A DNA stretch of 64,000 nucleotides from Candidatus Rifleibacteriota bacterium (GCA_015233565.1 JADFXM010000012.1:99458-163457); one strand, 5' to 3'; positions 1 to 9,166 are shown, numbered from the stretch's first letter. Made by a program: numbers and translations. The notes: generated by a model from the letters alone, not told the origin.

Positions 1-1176
1 ATAAATCTGGGGGCCCTTTTCTCCCCTCTAGTCTGCGGAACCCTGGGAGACACAGGAAATCCCGCCGATTTTAAATTCGGCTTCCTCGCTGCCGGCATTG
101 GAATGGTAATCAGTTTGATTTCGTTTATAATTTTTAAAGATCGTCTCCTTGTCACCCCAGAAGGAAAACCAGTAGGAATGCCACCTGTAAAACAAGCTGA
201 AACCTCTGCGCAAACTGCTGATGTTGGCATCAGCACCAGCCAGCTGGCCATGTGGGGAGTTATCCTCGTTGTATTGTTCGCTGTTTTCAAATTCGTCTTC
301 AAGAGCGACTTGGTTGGTTCCTTGATTTTCTCCGCAATGCTCGTAGTCCCGGGAATGATCATAACCGACAAAGGCTTGTCCTCTGATGAAAAGGAAAGAA
401 TCTGGGTCATTTTTATTCTGGCTTTCTTTGTCATTTTCTTCTGGTCAGCATTTGAGCAGGCTGGCGCCTCTCTGACCTACTTTGCCGATGAACAAACTAA
501 TCGTTCACTCTTCGGGAAAGAGGTCCCTGCAAGTTACTTCCAATCAGTCAATCCAGTAGCAATTATCATTTTCGCCCCATTATTTACACTACTCTGGGGG
601 TGGCTCAGTCGCCGTGGATTAGAACCCTCATCCCCTTTAAAAATGGCTTTTGGACTACTTCTATTGTCTATTTCCTACGGAATCATCGCCCTGGGAGTAA
701 AAGGAATAGGTCCTGGAACGAAAGTAAGTATGATGTGGCTCCTAAGTCTTTATTTGATCCAAACTTTCGGTGAACTATCCCTTTCTCCGATCGGGTTATC
801 GATGGTTTCCAAACTCGCCCCAACCAAATTTGCCTCTCTTCTCATGGGGACCTGGTTCCTTTCAAATGCAGCCGCAAATAAATTCGCCGGAATTCTTAGC
901 GCTTTATATCCCCCGGGCCCCCTGGAATTCAAACAAGCAATGACCAGCGGAATAGACCTCCCATCGATTTTGACCGGGAAATTAACTGCCACTGCCGATC
1001 AGATCAAAATACTTGCCGACATGGGGTTATCAAACCATTATCCAAGCTTGATCGGTTATCAGATTACCAGTCTTTTTGACTTCTTCGTAATTTTCATCGT
1101 ACTATCGGGGTTATCCGCCCTATTACTCTTTGGGCTCTATAAAAAACTGATCAAAATGATGCACGGAGTAAACTAA
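1..1176 (+). CDS. POT-family proton-dependent oligopeptide transporter (5' truncated)
   Basis: The frame is open from base 1, so the N-terminus lies outside the window; the visible part is 391 residues. POT (PTR2) proteins import di- and tripeptides with protons across the inner membrane. Family signatures are visible: NLGALFSPLVCGTLGD at the very start, the conserved FEQAGASLTYFADEQTNRS segment, and QTFGELSLSPIGLSMVSKLA followed by a helix rich in small residues (LSNAAANKFAG). Several hydrophobic helices follow one another, as expected for the second half of a 12-14 helix carrier. No downstream gene is in the same transcription unit; about 195 bases separate it from the next gene. Family assignment is confident; substrate range is inferred. 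Confidence 0.92.
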   Translation: MNLGALFSPLVCGTLGDTGNPADFKFGFLAAGIGMVISLISFIIFKDRLLVTPEGKPVGMPPVKQAETSAQTADVGISTSQLAMWGVILVVLFAVFKFVFKSDLVGSLIFSAMLVVPGMIITDKGLSSDEKERIWVIFILAFFVIFFWSAFEQAGASLTYFADEQTNRSLFGKEVPASYFQSVNPVAIIIFAPLFTLLWGWLSRRGLEPSSPLKMAFGLLLLSISYGIIALGVKGIGPGTKVSMMWLLSLYLIQTFGELSLSPIGLSMVSKLAPTKFASLLMGTWFLSNAAANKFAGILSALYPPGPLEFKQAMTSGIDLPSILTGKLTATADQIKILADMGLSNHYPSLIGYQITSLFDFFVIFIVLSGLSALLLFGLYKKLIKMMHGVN

Positions 1177-1371
1177 ACCAACCTTTCGTTTTAATGAATT
1201 TTCATTTACAATCTTGTATTCAAGGTGATAACAATTGCTATCTAAAAAGTTGACGAGGTTTTATGCCTGCTATCCTTCAGGTCTCTCCTTAGAAGCACTG
1301 AAAATGAGCCATTACCTTTACTGATCCGTTGACTTTTGAGAGTTTAACCAAATTTTATACTGGAGGTTGCT

Positions 1372-2544
1372 ATGAGTTTCTGGTCCAATCAAGTTCGTTC
1401 TGTTATCGAATGGAAGGATCCATCTCCTGATTTGCTTATTTGGCGCTGGGATGGAACCAACGATGAATTGAAAAACTGCTCCAAGCTTCTGATCAACCCT
1501 GGTCAAGCAGCCCTTTTTGTCTATGAAGGACAAGTTCAGGCGATTCATACTCAACCCGGACTTTTTGAAGTAAGAACAGCAAATGTCCCTTTCTGGACAA
1601 CGATTACAAAGTTCATGCAGAATTTTGAATCTGAGCACAAAGCTAATATTTATTTCCTAAAAATGACTGAAATTATCGGCATGAAATGGGGGACTAAAGG
1701 CCCGGTTAAATACGAAGATCCAAAATATAAATTCCCTGTTGGTTTAAAGACATTTGGGAATTTCTCCTTTAAAGTCGCTAACCCGACTACTTTCTTTTCA
1801 GATTTCGCGGGAAACCGTGACTATTACTCTATTGAAGAAATTAGACCAGCAATAGTAGAGAGAATTCTCGCTCCACTGACCGATCTTTTTGCTGAATGCG
1901 GCTATAGTTATGCTGAAATAGATAAGAATCACGTTGCATTATCAGGAAAACTCCTGAAAAGCCTCGCAGAAATTTTTACTAAATTCGGATTTGAGTTAAC
2001 CGACTTCCGAATCGAAAACACTACCTTTGATGACGAAACAAAGAGAAGAATTGACAAAATTTCCGACAACATCGCTGAGGCTCAAGCAGTAAACGCTTTG
2101 GGAAATATTAATACCGGCGGACTCCAAAATTATTCTACAATTCAACAATTGAAGGCCCTTAACTCTGCTGCAGCAAATCCATCCGGAGGCGCAGGAGCTG
2201 GCGTTGGGCTAGGAGCTGGCTTAGGCATGGGACAAGCCATGGCCGGAGCTTTTCAAGCACCACAACAGCGCTCGCAAGCCCCCCAAGCACCTGCTGTTAA
2301 TACTTTCCCTTGCAGTTGCGGGGCCGCAGTTCCTGAAAATGCCAAATTTTGCCCCGAATGCGGAAAACCCAATTCCCATGGAATGGTAGCTTGCGTATCA
2401 TGCGGGAAACCCGTAAAACAGGGAGCCAAATTCTGCCCAGAGTGTGGAGTTCCTCAAGCTCAAACAAATAAATGCCCAGCATGCAAAGCCGAAATCGCAC
2501 CTGGCGCAAAATTTTGTCCCAACTGCGGGGGAAAAACCAACTGA
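1372..2544 (+). CDS. SPFH-domain protein with three C-terminal zinc ribbons
   Basis: A GGAGG ribosome site sits six bases before the ATG. Residues 1 to about 250 match the SPFH/band-7 proteins of the YdjI or 'virion core protein' type: the start MSFWSNQVRSVIEWKD and the LLIWRWDG and INPGQAALFVYEGQ stretches are typical. A Gly/Ala-rich linker covers about residues 265-300. Three zinc ribbons of the CxxC...CPxCG pattern close the protein, each containing a KFCPECG or KFCPNCG knuckle; the first begins with CxC. SPFH proteins assemble on membranes and organise stress or signalling complexes. No membrane anchor is visible, so membrane attachment would be through partners. Function is inferred from family only. 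Confidence 0.85.
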   Translation: MSFWSNQVRSVIEWKDPSPDLLIWRWDGTNDELKNCSKLLINPGQAALFVYEGQVQAIHTQPGLFEVRTANVPFWTTITKFMQNFESEHKANIYFLKMTEIIGMKWGTKGPVKYEDPKYKFPVGLKTFGNFSFKVANPTTFFSDFAGNRDYYSIEEIRPAIVERILAPLTDLFAECGYSYAEIDKNHVALSGKLLKSLAEIFTKFGFELTDFRIENTTFDDETKRRIDKISDNIAEAQAVNALGNINTGGLQNYSTIQQLKALNSAAANPSGGAGAGVGLGAGLGMGQAMAGAFQAPQQRSQAPQAPAVNTFPCSCGAAVPENAKFCPECGKPNSHGMVACVSCGKPVKQGAKFCPECGVPQAQTNKCPACKAEIAPGAKFCPNCGGKTN

Positions 2545-2674
2545 ACCAGGAAATCCCAAAATAATACTAAAATAGAGTGTTCTTTCCGGCCTTTTCTTCT
2601 TAATATTTCCTTGTTCGCCTGAAAAACACCAACACAGGATTCTGAATTTACCTAAAAACAGTCTGACAAATTGG

Positions 2675-2709
2675 GGAGCTCGACACGGAGGTCGAGCTCC
2701 TTTCAATTT
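2675..2709 (+). terminator. Perfect 10-bp hairpin with short T-rich tail
   Basis: GGAGCTCGAC (2675-2684) and GTCGAGCTCC (2691-2700) are exact reverse complements around a 6-base loop, followed by TTTCAATTTC. It lies 130 bases after the SPFH gene and probably ends that transcript. The tail is poor in T, so termination strength is uncertain. Confidence 0.55.
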
Positions 2710-2870
2710 CCCCGGATTTACGTTTTGAAATCTTTATTTTTCGGAAGATAAATATGAAATCTTTACGAAAAAATCAGTATTTTTTTCAAAATATATTTTT
2801 TCAAAATGCTTATGAAAACTTCATTTCCATCCGAAAAGGTACATGTATTTGTTTGCCTCCTTATGTTTCA

Positions 2871-2897
2871 GGCCGAAAAAAAATCGGCCTTTTTTTA
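2871..2897 (+). terminator. Rho-independent terminator
   Basis: GGCCGA (2871-2876), a 7-base A loop and TCGGCC (2884-2889) are followed by seven T. With A residues before the stem it could work on both strands. It falls in the non-coding gap between the SPFH gene and the FN3 gene. Confidence 0.7.
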
Positions 2898-3171
2898 TTT
2901 TAGGAAACCTCTTCCATTTCGCTATTTTTTAAAAATGTCCGATATTTCCTTTGTAAGGAATTTTGCGAAATTTTTATTTCACATTAAATATGTCTAGCAA
3001 GCGAGTAATGGTATTTTCAATCTGGATTTTAAGGGTTATAATGTTTAAAAGTAAGGTTGTTTGGACCAATTCAGCAAATTTGCTTCCGTGAAAACCATAT
3101 AGATAAACTAATTCATTATTTTTATGATGAGACAAAATCTCATTAATAAATGGAGCAGGATCAAGCAAAAA

Positions 3172-4755
3172 ATGAAAAATAAGATCGAATTTTCCCTTCC
3201 TTTGTTTACTATTTTTGTTCTTTCCATCCTTCAATGCACCCCTGGATTTACCCAAAAACCTGATATTCCCAAAATCAGCGAAGTAACTTCAAAGTCCTTT
3301 CGGGTAAATTGGCAGGCTTATACCGCGTATGATTATTCCACCCACTATCAGATAGGTTTAAACAAAGCTCTTTATGGTTCCTCCACTCTTGAAACCACTA
3401 TGTTCGTCGATTATCTAGTTGGAGCTGCAACATATTCAGTCGAAGTTATGACTTTCCATCAGGGAAAGATTGTGAATATTTCCTCTCCGGCTATTGTTTT
3501 AACTTGTCCTACCAGGCCTTCTTCTCCCCGATTGGTAGATGTTTCAAGCACAACCGCGCGGATTGAATGGGACAAAGTATCGACCGCCATTGGATACCAA
3601 GTTTATGTCGGAAGTCAAACCTACATTTCAACAGGAGGGGATCAACTGAATGCAACACTGAGCGGCTTTTCACCTGGCTCAAAAATAAAAGTCTCAATCT
3701 CGGCAAAAAATCCTTCAGGATATTCCGACCTCTCTGCTCCGCTGGAAATTCAATTTCTTCCTCCAGCACCAGCATTAAAAATTTCCCCTGATGAAATTTC
3801 CCAAACCTCCTTCATTTTGAGGTGGAATGATACCCCAGCTGCTGCATCTTTTTCCGCTTTCCTGGACGAAAATCAAATCGCATCGCTCGCTTCTTCTGTG
3901 AGATTTTATAAATTCGAAAATCTTGTTCCAGGTTCTTCTCACACTGCACGATTAAACGCTTTGAACGCGAGCGGAACCATTTCCGAATCGGCTTCAATAA
4001 GTGTTTTACTTATTCCTGCAACCCCTCAAAAACCTTGGGCCTCCTCTATTGCAACTTATTCTTTTATTTTGAACTGGACCCCAGTTTTAGGCGCTACAAA
4101 TTATAAAGTTTACCGAACGGCCGATTGGTTGATTGAAAATGTTTCCGCACCTGCTTCCAGTGTGGTCTGTCAAAGAGGCTTCAATTCAGGAGAAATTGCC
4201 TCAATTTCTATTTCCGCAAGTAACTCTAGCGGTGATTCTCCTAAATCCGAATGGCTCTCCGTAAAACTTCTTGGAACATTCACCCCACTTTTGAGTTTTT
4301 CTTTTCTTGAAGGAAAATCAGCAAGGGTCGGAGATCCGGTTTCCAGTCTTGTGAACTATGCCTCAAATTTCGGTATTTTGAAAAACGTCTCATCGACCAA
4401 TTTAATTTCCCAAACAACTACATCAACTAATCCTTCCGTCTGGTATTTCCCACCGAAACTCCAGTGGAGTTTAAACGAGAATTTCAGACTGAAATTAGTT
4501 TCAGTTTCGAAAAACCCTATAATGAATAATGTCAGGCTCCTGGTCTTTCACAACAGCATTCCACGACCATTGCCGGAAAAACTCTTTAGCCTTATGTCTG
4601 ACCCGGGAAATTCCTTAAGAAAGTATTTCTTTGGAACACGAATCGAATGTGGTGTGGTGGTAATGGATCAAAGGTGCCATATTCGTGCAATTCGAATTGG
4701 TGAACAATTGGAAGAGATCCCTGAACTTTTGAATTATTCCCTTCCCGAAAAATAA
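3172..4755 (+). CDS. Exported protein with fibronectin type III repeats
   Basis: The ATG at 3172 is chosen over one at 3124 because it has AGGA upstream and gives a clean signal peptide (MKNKIEFSLPLFTIFVLSIL, cleavage near TPGFTQ). Four successive repeats of about 90 residues follow, each with the FN3 pattern: an early proline-rich strand, a W/F core position (VNWQAYT, IEWDKV, LRWNDT, LNWTPV) and late motifs such as LVGAATYSVEV, LSGFSPGSKIKVSISAKN and LVPGSSHTARLNALN. A C-terminal region of about 150 residues has no recognised domain. FN3 repeats usually act in adhesion or as spacers in extracellular proteins. The gene stands alone, so partners cannot be inferred. Confidence 0.8.
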   Translation: MKNKIEFSLPLFTIFVLSILQCTPGFTQKPDIPKISEVTSKSFRVNWQAYTAYDYSTHYQIGLNKALYGSSTLETTMFVDYLVGAATYSVEVMTFHQGKIVNISSPAIVLTCPTRPSSPRLVDVSSTTARIEWDKVSTAIGYQVYVGSQTYISTGGDQLNATLSGFSPGSKIKVSISAKNPSGYSDLSAPLEIQFLPPAPALKISPDEISQTSFILRWNDTPAAASFSAFLDENQIASLASSVRFYKFENLVPGSSHTARLNALNASGTISESASISVLLIPATPQKPWASSIATYSFILNWTPVLGATNYKVYRTADWLIENVSAPASSVVCQRGFNSGEIASISISASNSSGDSPKSEWLSVKLLGTFTPLLSFSFLEGKSARVGDPVSSLVNYASNFGILKNVSSTNLISQTTTSTNPSVWYFPPKLQWSLNENFRLKLVSVSKNPIMNNVRLLVFHNSIPRPLPEKLFSLMSDPGNSLRKYFFGTRIECGVVVMDQRCHIRAIRIGEQLEEIPELLNYSLPEK

Positions 4756-4880
4756 CAAGAATGCAGGCAAATTCCGGGCAATGCTTCGATTGTCTTTCAG
4801 AAATCCTTTGGAAATTTGTTTTTAATTGAAGCTTCTTGAAGTATTGTATAATTTTTGCACAATGGACAGAAAGAAATTCA

Positions 4881-4946
4881 ATGGTGATCAGCATTGTGAA
4901 ACTTTTCTCAAGCAAGAATCTGCTAATTTTGCAAGAACCTCATTGA
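4881..4946 (+). pseudogene. Relic of a prepilin leader, duplicated from the 60 kb pilin gene
   Basis: The short frame MVISIVKLFSSKNLLILQEPH then stop closely matches the leader of the prepilin at 60015 (MAKSIVKPFSDENLLILKEPH). Similarity also extends about 40 bases upstream (the TTGCACA and AATTCAATGG stretches), and a TATAAT box lies at about 4847. Sequence downstream of the stop no longer resembles the pilin. Only the 5' region and the leader were copied or have survived. Confidence 0.6.
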
Positions 4947-5320
4947 TTTAGTTTTTAATTTTTGTTCTGATGCTATTTTTAGTATTCTATCCACTGCGAA
5001 TTGCTGTGATAGATTCCAGAACAAACGCTCCCAATATTTTATTATCCTTTAGTGAAGCTTGTTTCAAAAAGCTTACACATTAATAGATTTTTCCTTGAAT
5101 TCAGCTGTTTTCATGATTATTTTATCAATGTAAATGTGCTTACCCGGGAAAGATTCATTAATATTGTCGTTTTCATTTTTTTTTGATATTTTAGCCAACA
5201 GACTTTCGCATTTTCTATTCTTAAATATTTTTGGAGTTCGCTTGAAAAATACTTGTGAAAAATTTCGAATTCTCCTGTTCTCGAAGATTTGCATTAAACC
5301 TCAAATGAGATAGCTGCTCA
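4947..5320. other. AT-rich intergenic region, nothing recognised
   Basis: Poly-T-rich sequence between the pilin relic and the cyclase gene. No convincing gene, repeat or terminator was seen; a minus-strand frame here has no codon signature or start site. Confidence 0.5.
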
Positions 5321-6619
5321 ATGAAAAGTCAGATTAGGTCACAAAATCTTTCAATCCTCCTTACCGATTTACAAGGATACACCAACACAAGTTCGGCAAG
5401 TTCCCGTGAGGAAATAATCGGATTAATCAGACGGCATAATCAATTGATGACCCCTGTCATTGAGTTTTATGGAGGAACAATTATCAAAGGAATTGGCGAC
5501 GCACTGTTATGCACTTTCCAAAGTGCTACCGATGCAGTTGTTTGTTCCATAATCATTCAATTACTTCTGAAAGAATACAATACCCGACAAAAAGATTCGG
5601 CCAAAAGAATGAATCTTCGGGTAGTTATTAATACAGGCGATGTCTCAATAGAGGCAAATGACATCTTTGGCGAGGCGGTTAATATCACTGCACGCATGGA
5701 AGCTCTTCCCTGCTTCCCCGGGGGAACAATCGGAATTAGCGAAGCGACATATTTATTAATGAATAAGAGCGAAATAATTGCCGAAAAAATCGGGCCCCAA
5801 ACGTTAAAAGGAATCCCCGAACCGGTAACTGTATTTCAAGTCCCCCTTGCCAAGCAAAAATTAACAAGTATTCCAACCAAACTCCTTCAGTTGGTTGAAA
5901 CCATCGTAGAAGGAAAAACCCCTTCAGGTGCAACTGTTAAACTTACCGAATGGACAAGCGCCGTTAAAGGTTTCCTTTCTGAAAAAAACTGGGGAGAAAA
6001 CATTCAACAAATTGGAAAAAAGGTTAATTACATTCAGGATCAAATATCCAAAAGCCTCACTCAGAAAAATGCTTCGGAGTTCAAAAAAGATTCAAATGAA
6101 ATCTCTGACGCTCCTGTAATGAAAAGGCTGGTTGGGTTCGCAATTGATATGGTTATTATAGCTTTTTTTTGCGCTACGCTGAGTTTTTCCTGGTGGGCCA
6201 GCCAAAGGGTGATTTATGGAAAAAGTTCTATTTCTAACGAAGAATTTTCCAAATTAGGATTTGGACAATATAAAAATTTCCACTTTGAATATGATTCCGA
6301 TGGGCACGGATATTACTTAAGGAACATGGGATTTACCGAAAGCTTCATTAATCTGAATGCCAAATTTCCAATAATTCCCATATTTTTATATTTCTTTCTT
6401 TTCTGGAGTCTCAAAGGAGCCTCACCCGGGCAAATATTTACAAAAACCAGATTAGTAGATGAATCCGGAAAGGATATTAATTTTTCTGCAGGCGTAAAAA
6501 GATCAGCTTTTTTTATGATTTCAACTTTTTTCCTTCTTGGAATTGGTGGAATCACGATTTTCTTCGGAGACCGAAAAACAATTTACGACAAGCTTTCACA
6601 TACGAGAGTTGTCGAATAA
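5321..6619 (+). CDS. Class III adenylate/guanylate cyclase fused to an RDD membrane domain
   Basis: Residues 1-175 form a class III nucleotide cyclase domain. The two metal aspartates are present (D16 in LLTDLQGYT, D60 in KGIGDALLCTF), as is the GEAVNITARME motif that carries the transition-state Asn and Arg. Residues about 175-265 are a linker. The C-terminal 170 residues are an RDD domain: it starts MKRLVGFAIDMVIIAFF, has three hydrophobic helices and the conserved KGASPGQIFTKTRLVDESG segment. The cyclase should make cAMP or cGMP in the cytosol while tethered to the membrane. Placing the anchor after the catalytic domain, rather than as an N-terminal sensor, is unusual. Substrate choice cannot be read reliably. 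The ribosome site is weak. Confidence 0.85.
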   Translation: MKSQIRSQNLSILLTDLQGYTNTSSASSREEIIGLIRRHNQLMTPVIEFYGGTIIKGIGDALLCTFQSATDAVVCSIIIQLLLKEYNTRQKDSAKRMNLRVVINTGDVSIEANDIFGEAVNITARMEALPCFPGGTIGISEATYLLMNKSEIIAEKIGPQTLKGIPEPVTVFQVPLAKQKLTSIPTKLLQLVETIVEGKTPSGATVKLTEWTSAVKGFLSEKNWGENIQQIGKKVNYIQDQISKSLTQKNASEFKKDSNEISDAPVMKRLVGFAIDMVIIAFFCATLSFSWWASQRVIYGKSSISNEEFSKLGFGQYKNFHFEYDSDGHGYYLRNMGFTESFINLNAKFPIIPIFLYFFLFWSLKGASPGQIFTKTRLVDESGKDINFSAGVKRSAFFMISTFFLLGIGGITIFFGDRKTIYDKLSHTRVVE

Positions 6620-6702
6620 CCCCAACTCATACAAAAGTCAGTTAGTTTCGATAAAAATTAATTTTGTCCAATCTTAAGGGGATTATTTTTGGAAAGAAAA
6701 AA

Positions 6703-7491
6703 ATGAAAAAAATATTAATTTTCACAATGGTTTTTGCTGGTTATTTGATTTTCCCGCAATTTCCCAAAGAAGTGAATCACGAATGGGTGGATATTCTTTT
6801 TGCAGTTATTGTTTCATTAATTTTGCTCGCACCAGATTGTTGGCCTAAGCCAGGTGAAGGCATTTTTCGGTGGGCAATACAAGTTTTTGCGATTCTTTTC
6901 GTCATAGCAACTTTGGTAGAAGCCATCGATCCGGGAGCAATAATAGGAGAAGCACTCATGCTTCCACATTCCTGCGATAAGGCAGATGCAATATTTGTTC
7001 TTGCGGCAGGAACACAGAAAGATGGTTCTCCTGGCTACAGCGGAATGCAAAGAGTTCTTCATGGAATTGAGTTGTTCAAAGAAAAACGAGCTCCTGTTTT
7101 AGTATTCAGCACGGGAAAACCTTTTGGGGAAGCTGACGAAGAGAAATGTGTCGCCTCCATTACTAAATTATTGCTTGGAGATGTTTGTAATGTAATTTTT
7201 CAGAAAAATATGTTGGATACCAGAGGTGAAGCTTTAAGCGGAGCCAATATTCTTTTTCCCCGAGGAATTAAAAAAATTCTTCTTGTAACAAACGGTGCAC
7301 ATATTTTCAGAGCCGTAAAAATCTTTGAAAAAGTAGGGTTTACAGTCTTACCTGCTCCAGTTCAAGAGCCCGGACATCTAAAATATTCTCTCGATTCTTC
7401 TGGACAACTTTTAAAAAGTGTAATTCATGAATGGATTGGTTTAATGTTATATTATCTAAGAGGGGAAATCGAATTTTCTAAAAAACCGTGA
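6703..7491 (+). CDS. DUF218/YdcF-ElyC family membrane protein
   Basis: The ATG at 6703 has GGAAAG six bases upstream and is preferred over a TTG at 6664. Three hydrophobic segments occupy about residues 1-85. The DUF218 domain follows (DAIFVLAAGTQKDGSPGYSGMQRVLHGIELF, then STGKP, DTRGEA and ILLVTNGAHIFRAVKIFEKVG). Relatives such as SanA and ElyC act in envelope integrity, and the fold is thought to bind nucleotides or glycan-lipid precursors. The stop codon overlaps the start region of the next gene's frame, suggesting an operon with the kinase-like and FmdE-like genes downstream. The exact biochemical role is unknown. Confidence 0.75.
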   Translation: MKKILIFTMVFAGYLIFPQFPKEVNHEWVDILFAVIVSLILLAPDCWPKPGEGIFRWAIQVFAILFVIATLVEAIDPGAIIGEALMLPHSCDKADAIFVLAAGTQKDGSPGYSGMQRVLHGIELFKEKRAPVLVFSTGKPFGEADEEKCVASITKLLLGDVCNVIFQKNMLDTRGEALSGANILFPRGIKKILLVTNGAHIFRAVKIFEKVGFTVLPAPVQEPGHLKYSLDSSGQLLKSVIHEWIGLMLYYLRGEIEFSKKP

Positions 7492-7520
7492 AGAGAGATA
7501 ATTTCTTAGAGAGGGAAACA

Positions 7521-8237
7521 ATGGAATTTAAGGACACCGGGAAAACTTTTTTTGCACCTTCTGCTCGTTCGGCGCACGAAGAAATGCTCGAACAAGAAAA
7601 GCTTTTAGCTGGGCATGATTTGCTGTTTCTTTTACTGAACAACATGCCGGAATTCATTTTTATTCTGAATACAAATCGTCAAATCGTTTTTGTAAATAAC
7701 ACAGTGCTAAAATTGACGGGCGCAAAAAGTCATCTTGAAAATCGTGAGCTACACATTGAATTAACCACACTCCTTGCACATGAAATATTGAAGGGCATCG
7801 TCGAAGTTTACAAAAACCATCAAGTGGCAAAAGGAAAGGAGGTTCAGATCTCCAAAAACTCCGAAGAATTAAGCTTCGTCAGTGACCGCGCATTATTGAA
7901 CCGGATTCTAGGAAACCTGACAAAAAATGCTTTGGAAGCCATTAAGCCTGGCCAAACAGTAACGCTCGGTTGTCGAAAAGAAGGTGAAAAGGTTGCATTT
8001 TGGTGTCAAAATCCCGGCGTAATGCCCAAGGAAACCCAACTTCAAATGTTCCTCCGGTCTTTTTCAACAAAGGGTTTTGGACGCGGCGTCGGCACTTATA
8101 GTGTAAAATTGCTTTCAGAAAAGTACTTGGATGGGAAAGTTTCTTTTGTTTCAAAAGAAGAAACCGGAACAGTTTTTACAGTCCTACTTCCTATGACTGT
8201 GAAAATAACCTTTCAAAACCCCTTAGTGGATAAATAA
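7521..8237 (+). CDS. PAS-HATPase protein lacking a histidine phosphoacceptor region
   Basis: The ATG at 7521 has GAGAGGG just upstream; an alternative GTG at 7488 overlaps the previous stop. Residues about 38-68 are the beginning of a PAS domain (MPEFIFILNTNRQIVFVNN). From about residue 80 the sequence is already in the region that precedes a HATPase domain, with N box RILGNLTKNALEA, SFSTKGFGRGVGTY as the ATP lid, and a C-terminal TGTVFTVLLP strand. The rest of PAS and the dimerisation helix with the phosphorylated His are absent. Related sensor kinases carry roughly 150 or more residues in between, so an in-frame internal deletion is inferred. It may bind ATP but should not autophosphorylate normally. 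Confidence 0.7.
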   Translation: MEFKDTGKTFFAPSARSAHEEMLEQEKLLAGHDLLFLLLNNMPEFIFILNTNRQIVFVNNTVLKLTGAKSHLENRELHIELTTLLAHEILKGIVEVYKNHQVAKGKEVQISKNSEELSFVSDRALLNRILGNLTKNALEAIKPGQTVTLGCRKEGEKVAFWCQNPGVMPKETQLQMFLRSFSTKGFGRGVGTYSVKLLSEKYLDGKVSFVSKEETGTVFTVLLPMTVKITFQNPLVDK

Positions 8238-8256
8238 TTTTTTTGGAGGAAAAAAA

Positions 8257-8862
8257 ATGCCCAAGGATATCGAAATAAAAAAGAAAATTGCTGAAGTCCA
8301 TCGTTTCCACACAAAAGAAGCCCCAGGGCTTGACATAGGCGTTGAAATGCTCGAATTGGCCCTGGAAAATTTTGGAAGTGTCAAAGAAAAGTTTAATGCA
8401 GTTGTTGAAACACCTGTTTGCCTTCCTGATGTCATCCAGGTTTTGCTCGGGTGTACCACAGGAAATAGATATTTAAAAGTCTTGCCCCTAGGAAGATTTG
8501 CTTTCACCATTTTTGATCGCTACGACGGTCGAGGAATCAGAGTTTCCATAGATCTTTCCAAAATAGATAAAAATATAACTCCCGAATTGTTTAAGTTTTT
8601 CCATAGGACCAGAGGCCCGGAAGTTGAAAAATCAATGGAATTGAGAAAGGCTTCAGGCGAAAAAGTGATTCAAGAATTCGCCCTGGTAGGCAGAAAAATT
8701 TTTAAACTAGAAAAAGTAACACTAAAAACTTTTGGAAAACCAGATATCCCGCCCGCAAAAATTTGTGAACAATGCAATGAATCTTTTCTTGCAAATACCA
8801 AAGATTGCAAAATCTGCGATTTCTGCTCTGGTGAAAGTGTCTATTACACTAAACCTGTTTAA
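8257..8862 (+). CDS. FmdE-like domain protein with C-terminal zinc ribbon
   Basis: A strong GGAGG ribosome site precedes the ATG, 19 bases after the kinase-like gene. The pattern HRFHTKEAPGLDIGVEMLELAL, then VVETPVCLPDVIQVLLGCTTGNRYL, matches FmdE (formylmethanofuran dehydrogenase subunit E-like) domains, and the end holds CEQCNES...CKICDFC, a four-cysteine zinc site. FmdE-type proteins outside methanogens are widespread and mostly of unknown role, often linked to molybdenum or one-carbon enzymes. The usual HGH start of the family is replaced by FHTKEAPGL here. There is no formylmethanofuran pathway in the window, so only the domain is assigned. Confidence 0.7.
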   Translation: MPKDIEIKKKIAEVHRFHTKEAPGLDIGVEMLELALENFGSVKEKFNAVVETPVCLPDVIQVLLGCTTGNRYLKVLPLGRFAFTIFDRYDGRGIRVSIDLSKIDKNITPELFKFFHRTRGPEVEKSMELRKASGEKVIQEFALVGRKIFKLEKVTLKTFGKPDIPPAKICEQCNESFLANTKDCKICDFCSGESVYYTKPV

Positions 8863-9044
8863 TCTTTATTAACCCATCAAAATTCCGAATGCTCTTGTTG
8901 TTCCACTAAGGGCAGCAAATCTTAATTAGGGAGTCAAAAAATCGTTGAACGTTTGGCCGCTGAATCAGCCTCAACACGCAACCTAATTTTCTGAGAATCA
9001 AATTTTTCACACATTTTGAGTAGGCTGAGGTTGGTCGTTTGAAG

Positions 9045-9166
9045 CTGTCGGAAAATCTCGGGACATTTTATTCGGTACAAAACAGCTCACTGTTGATGCG
9101 AGAAATCGGGGCAAAAAAAAATGGGTAGGCCCACAAAAAAGTGAATTTTAGGGAATTTATCGACAG
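9045..9166. repeat. MITE-like element R1, copy A
   Basis: About 122 bases bounded by CTGTCGG on the left and CGACAG on the right. A diverged copy of the same length lies at 25930-26049. Both share the internal CTGTTGATGC stretch and an A-rich right half. No coding capacity. It sits in the gap between the FmdE-like and DUF72 genes; the rest of that gap shows nothing recognisable. Confidence 0.65.

Noticed and set aside
1250..1276. Promoter TTGACG / TATCCT before the SPFH gene
   Set aside because: A 15-base spacer is too short for a confident call, although the TGC before TATCCT could act as an extended -10.
2806..2997. 63-codon frame on the plus strand
   Set aside because: It runs through a clear terminator, has no ribosome site and is Phe/Lys-rich as expected from AT-rich noise.
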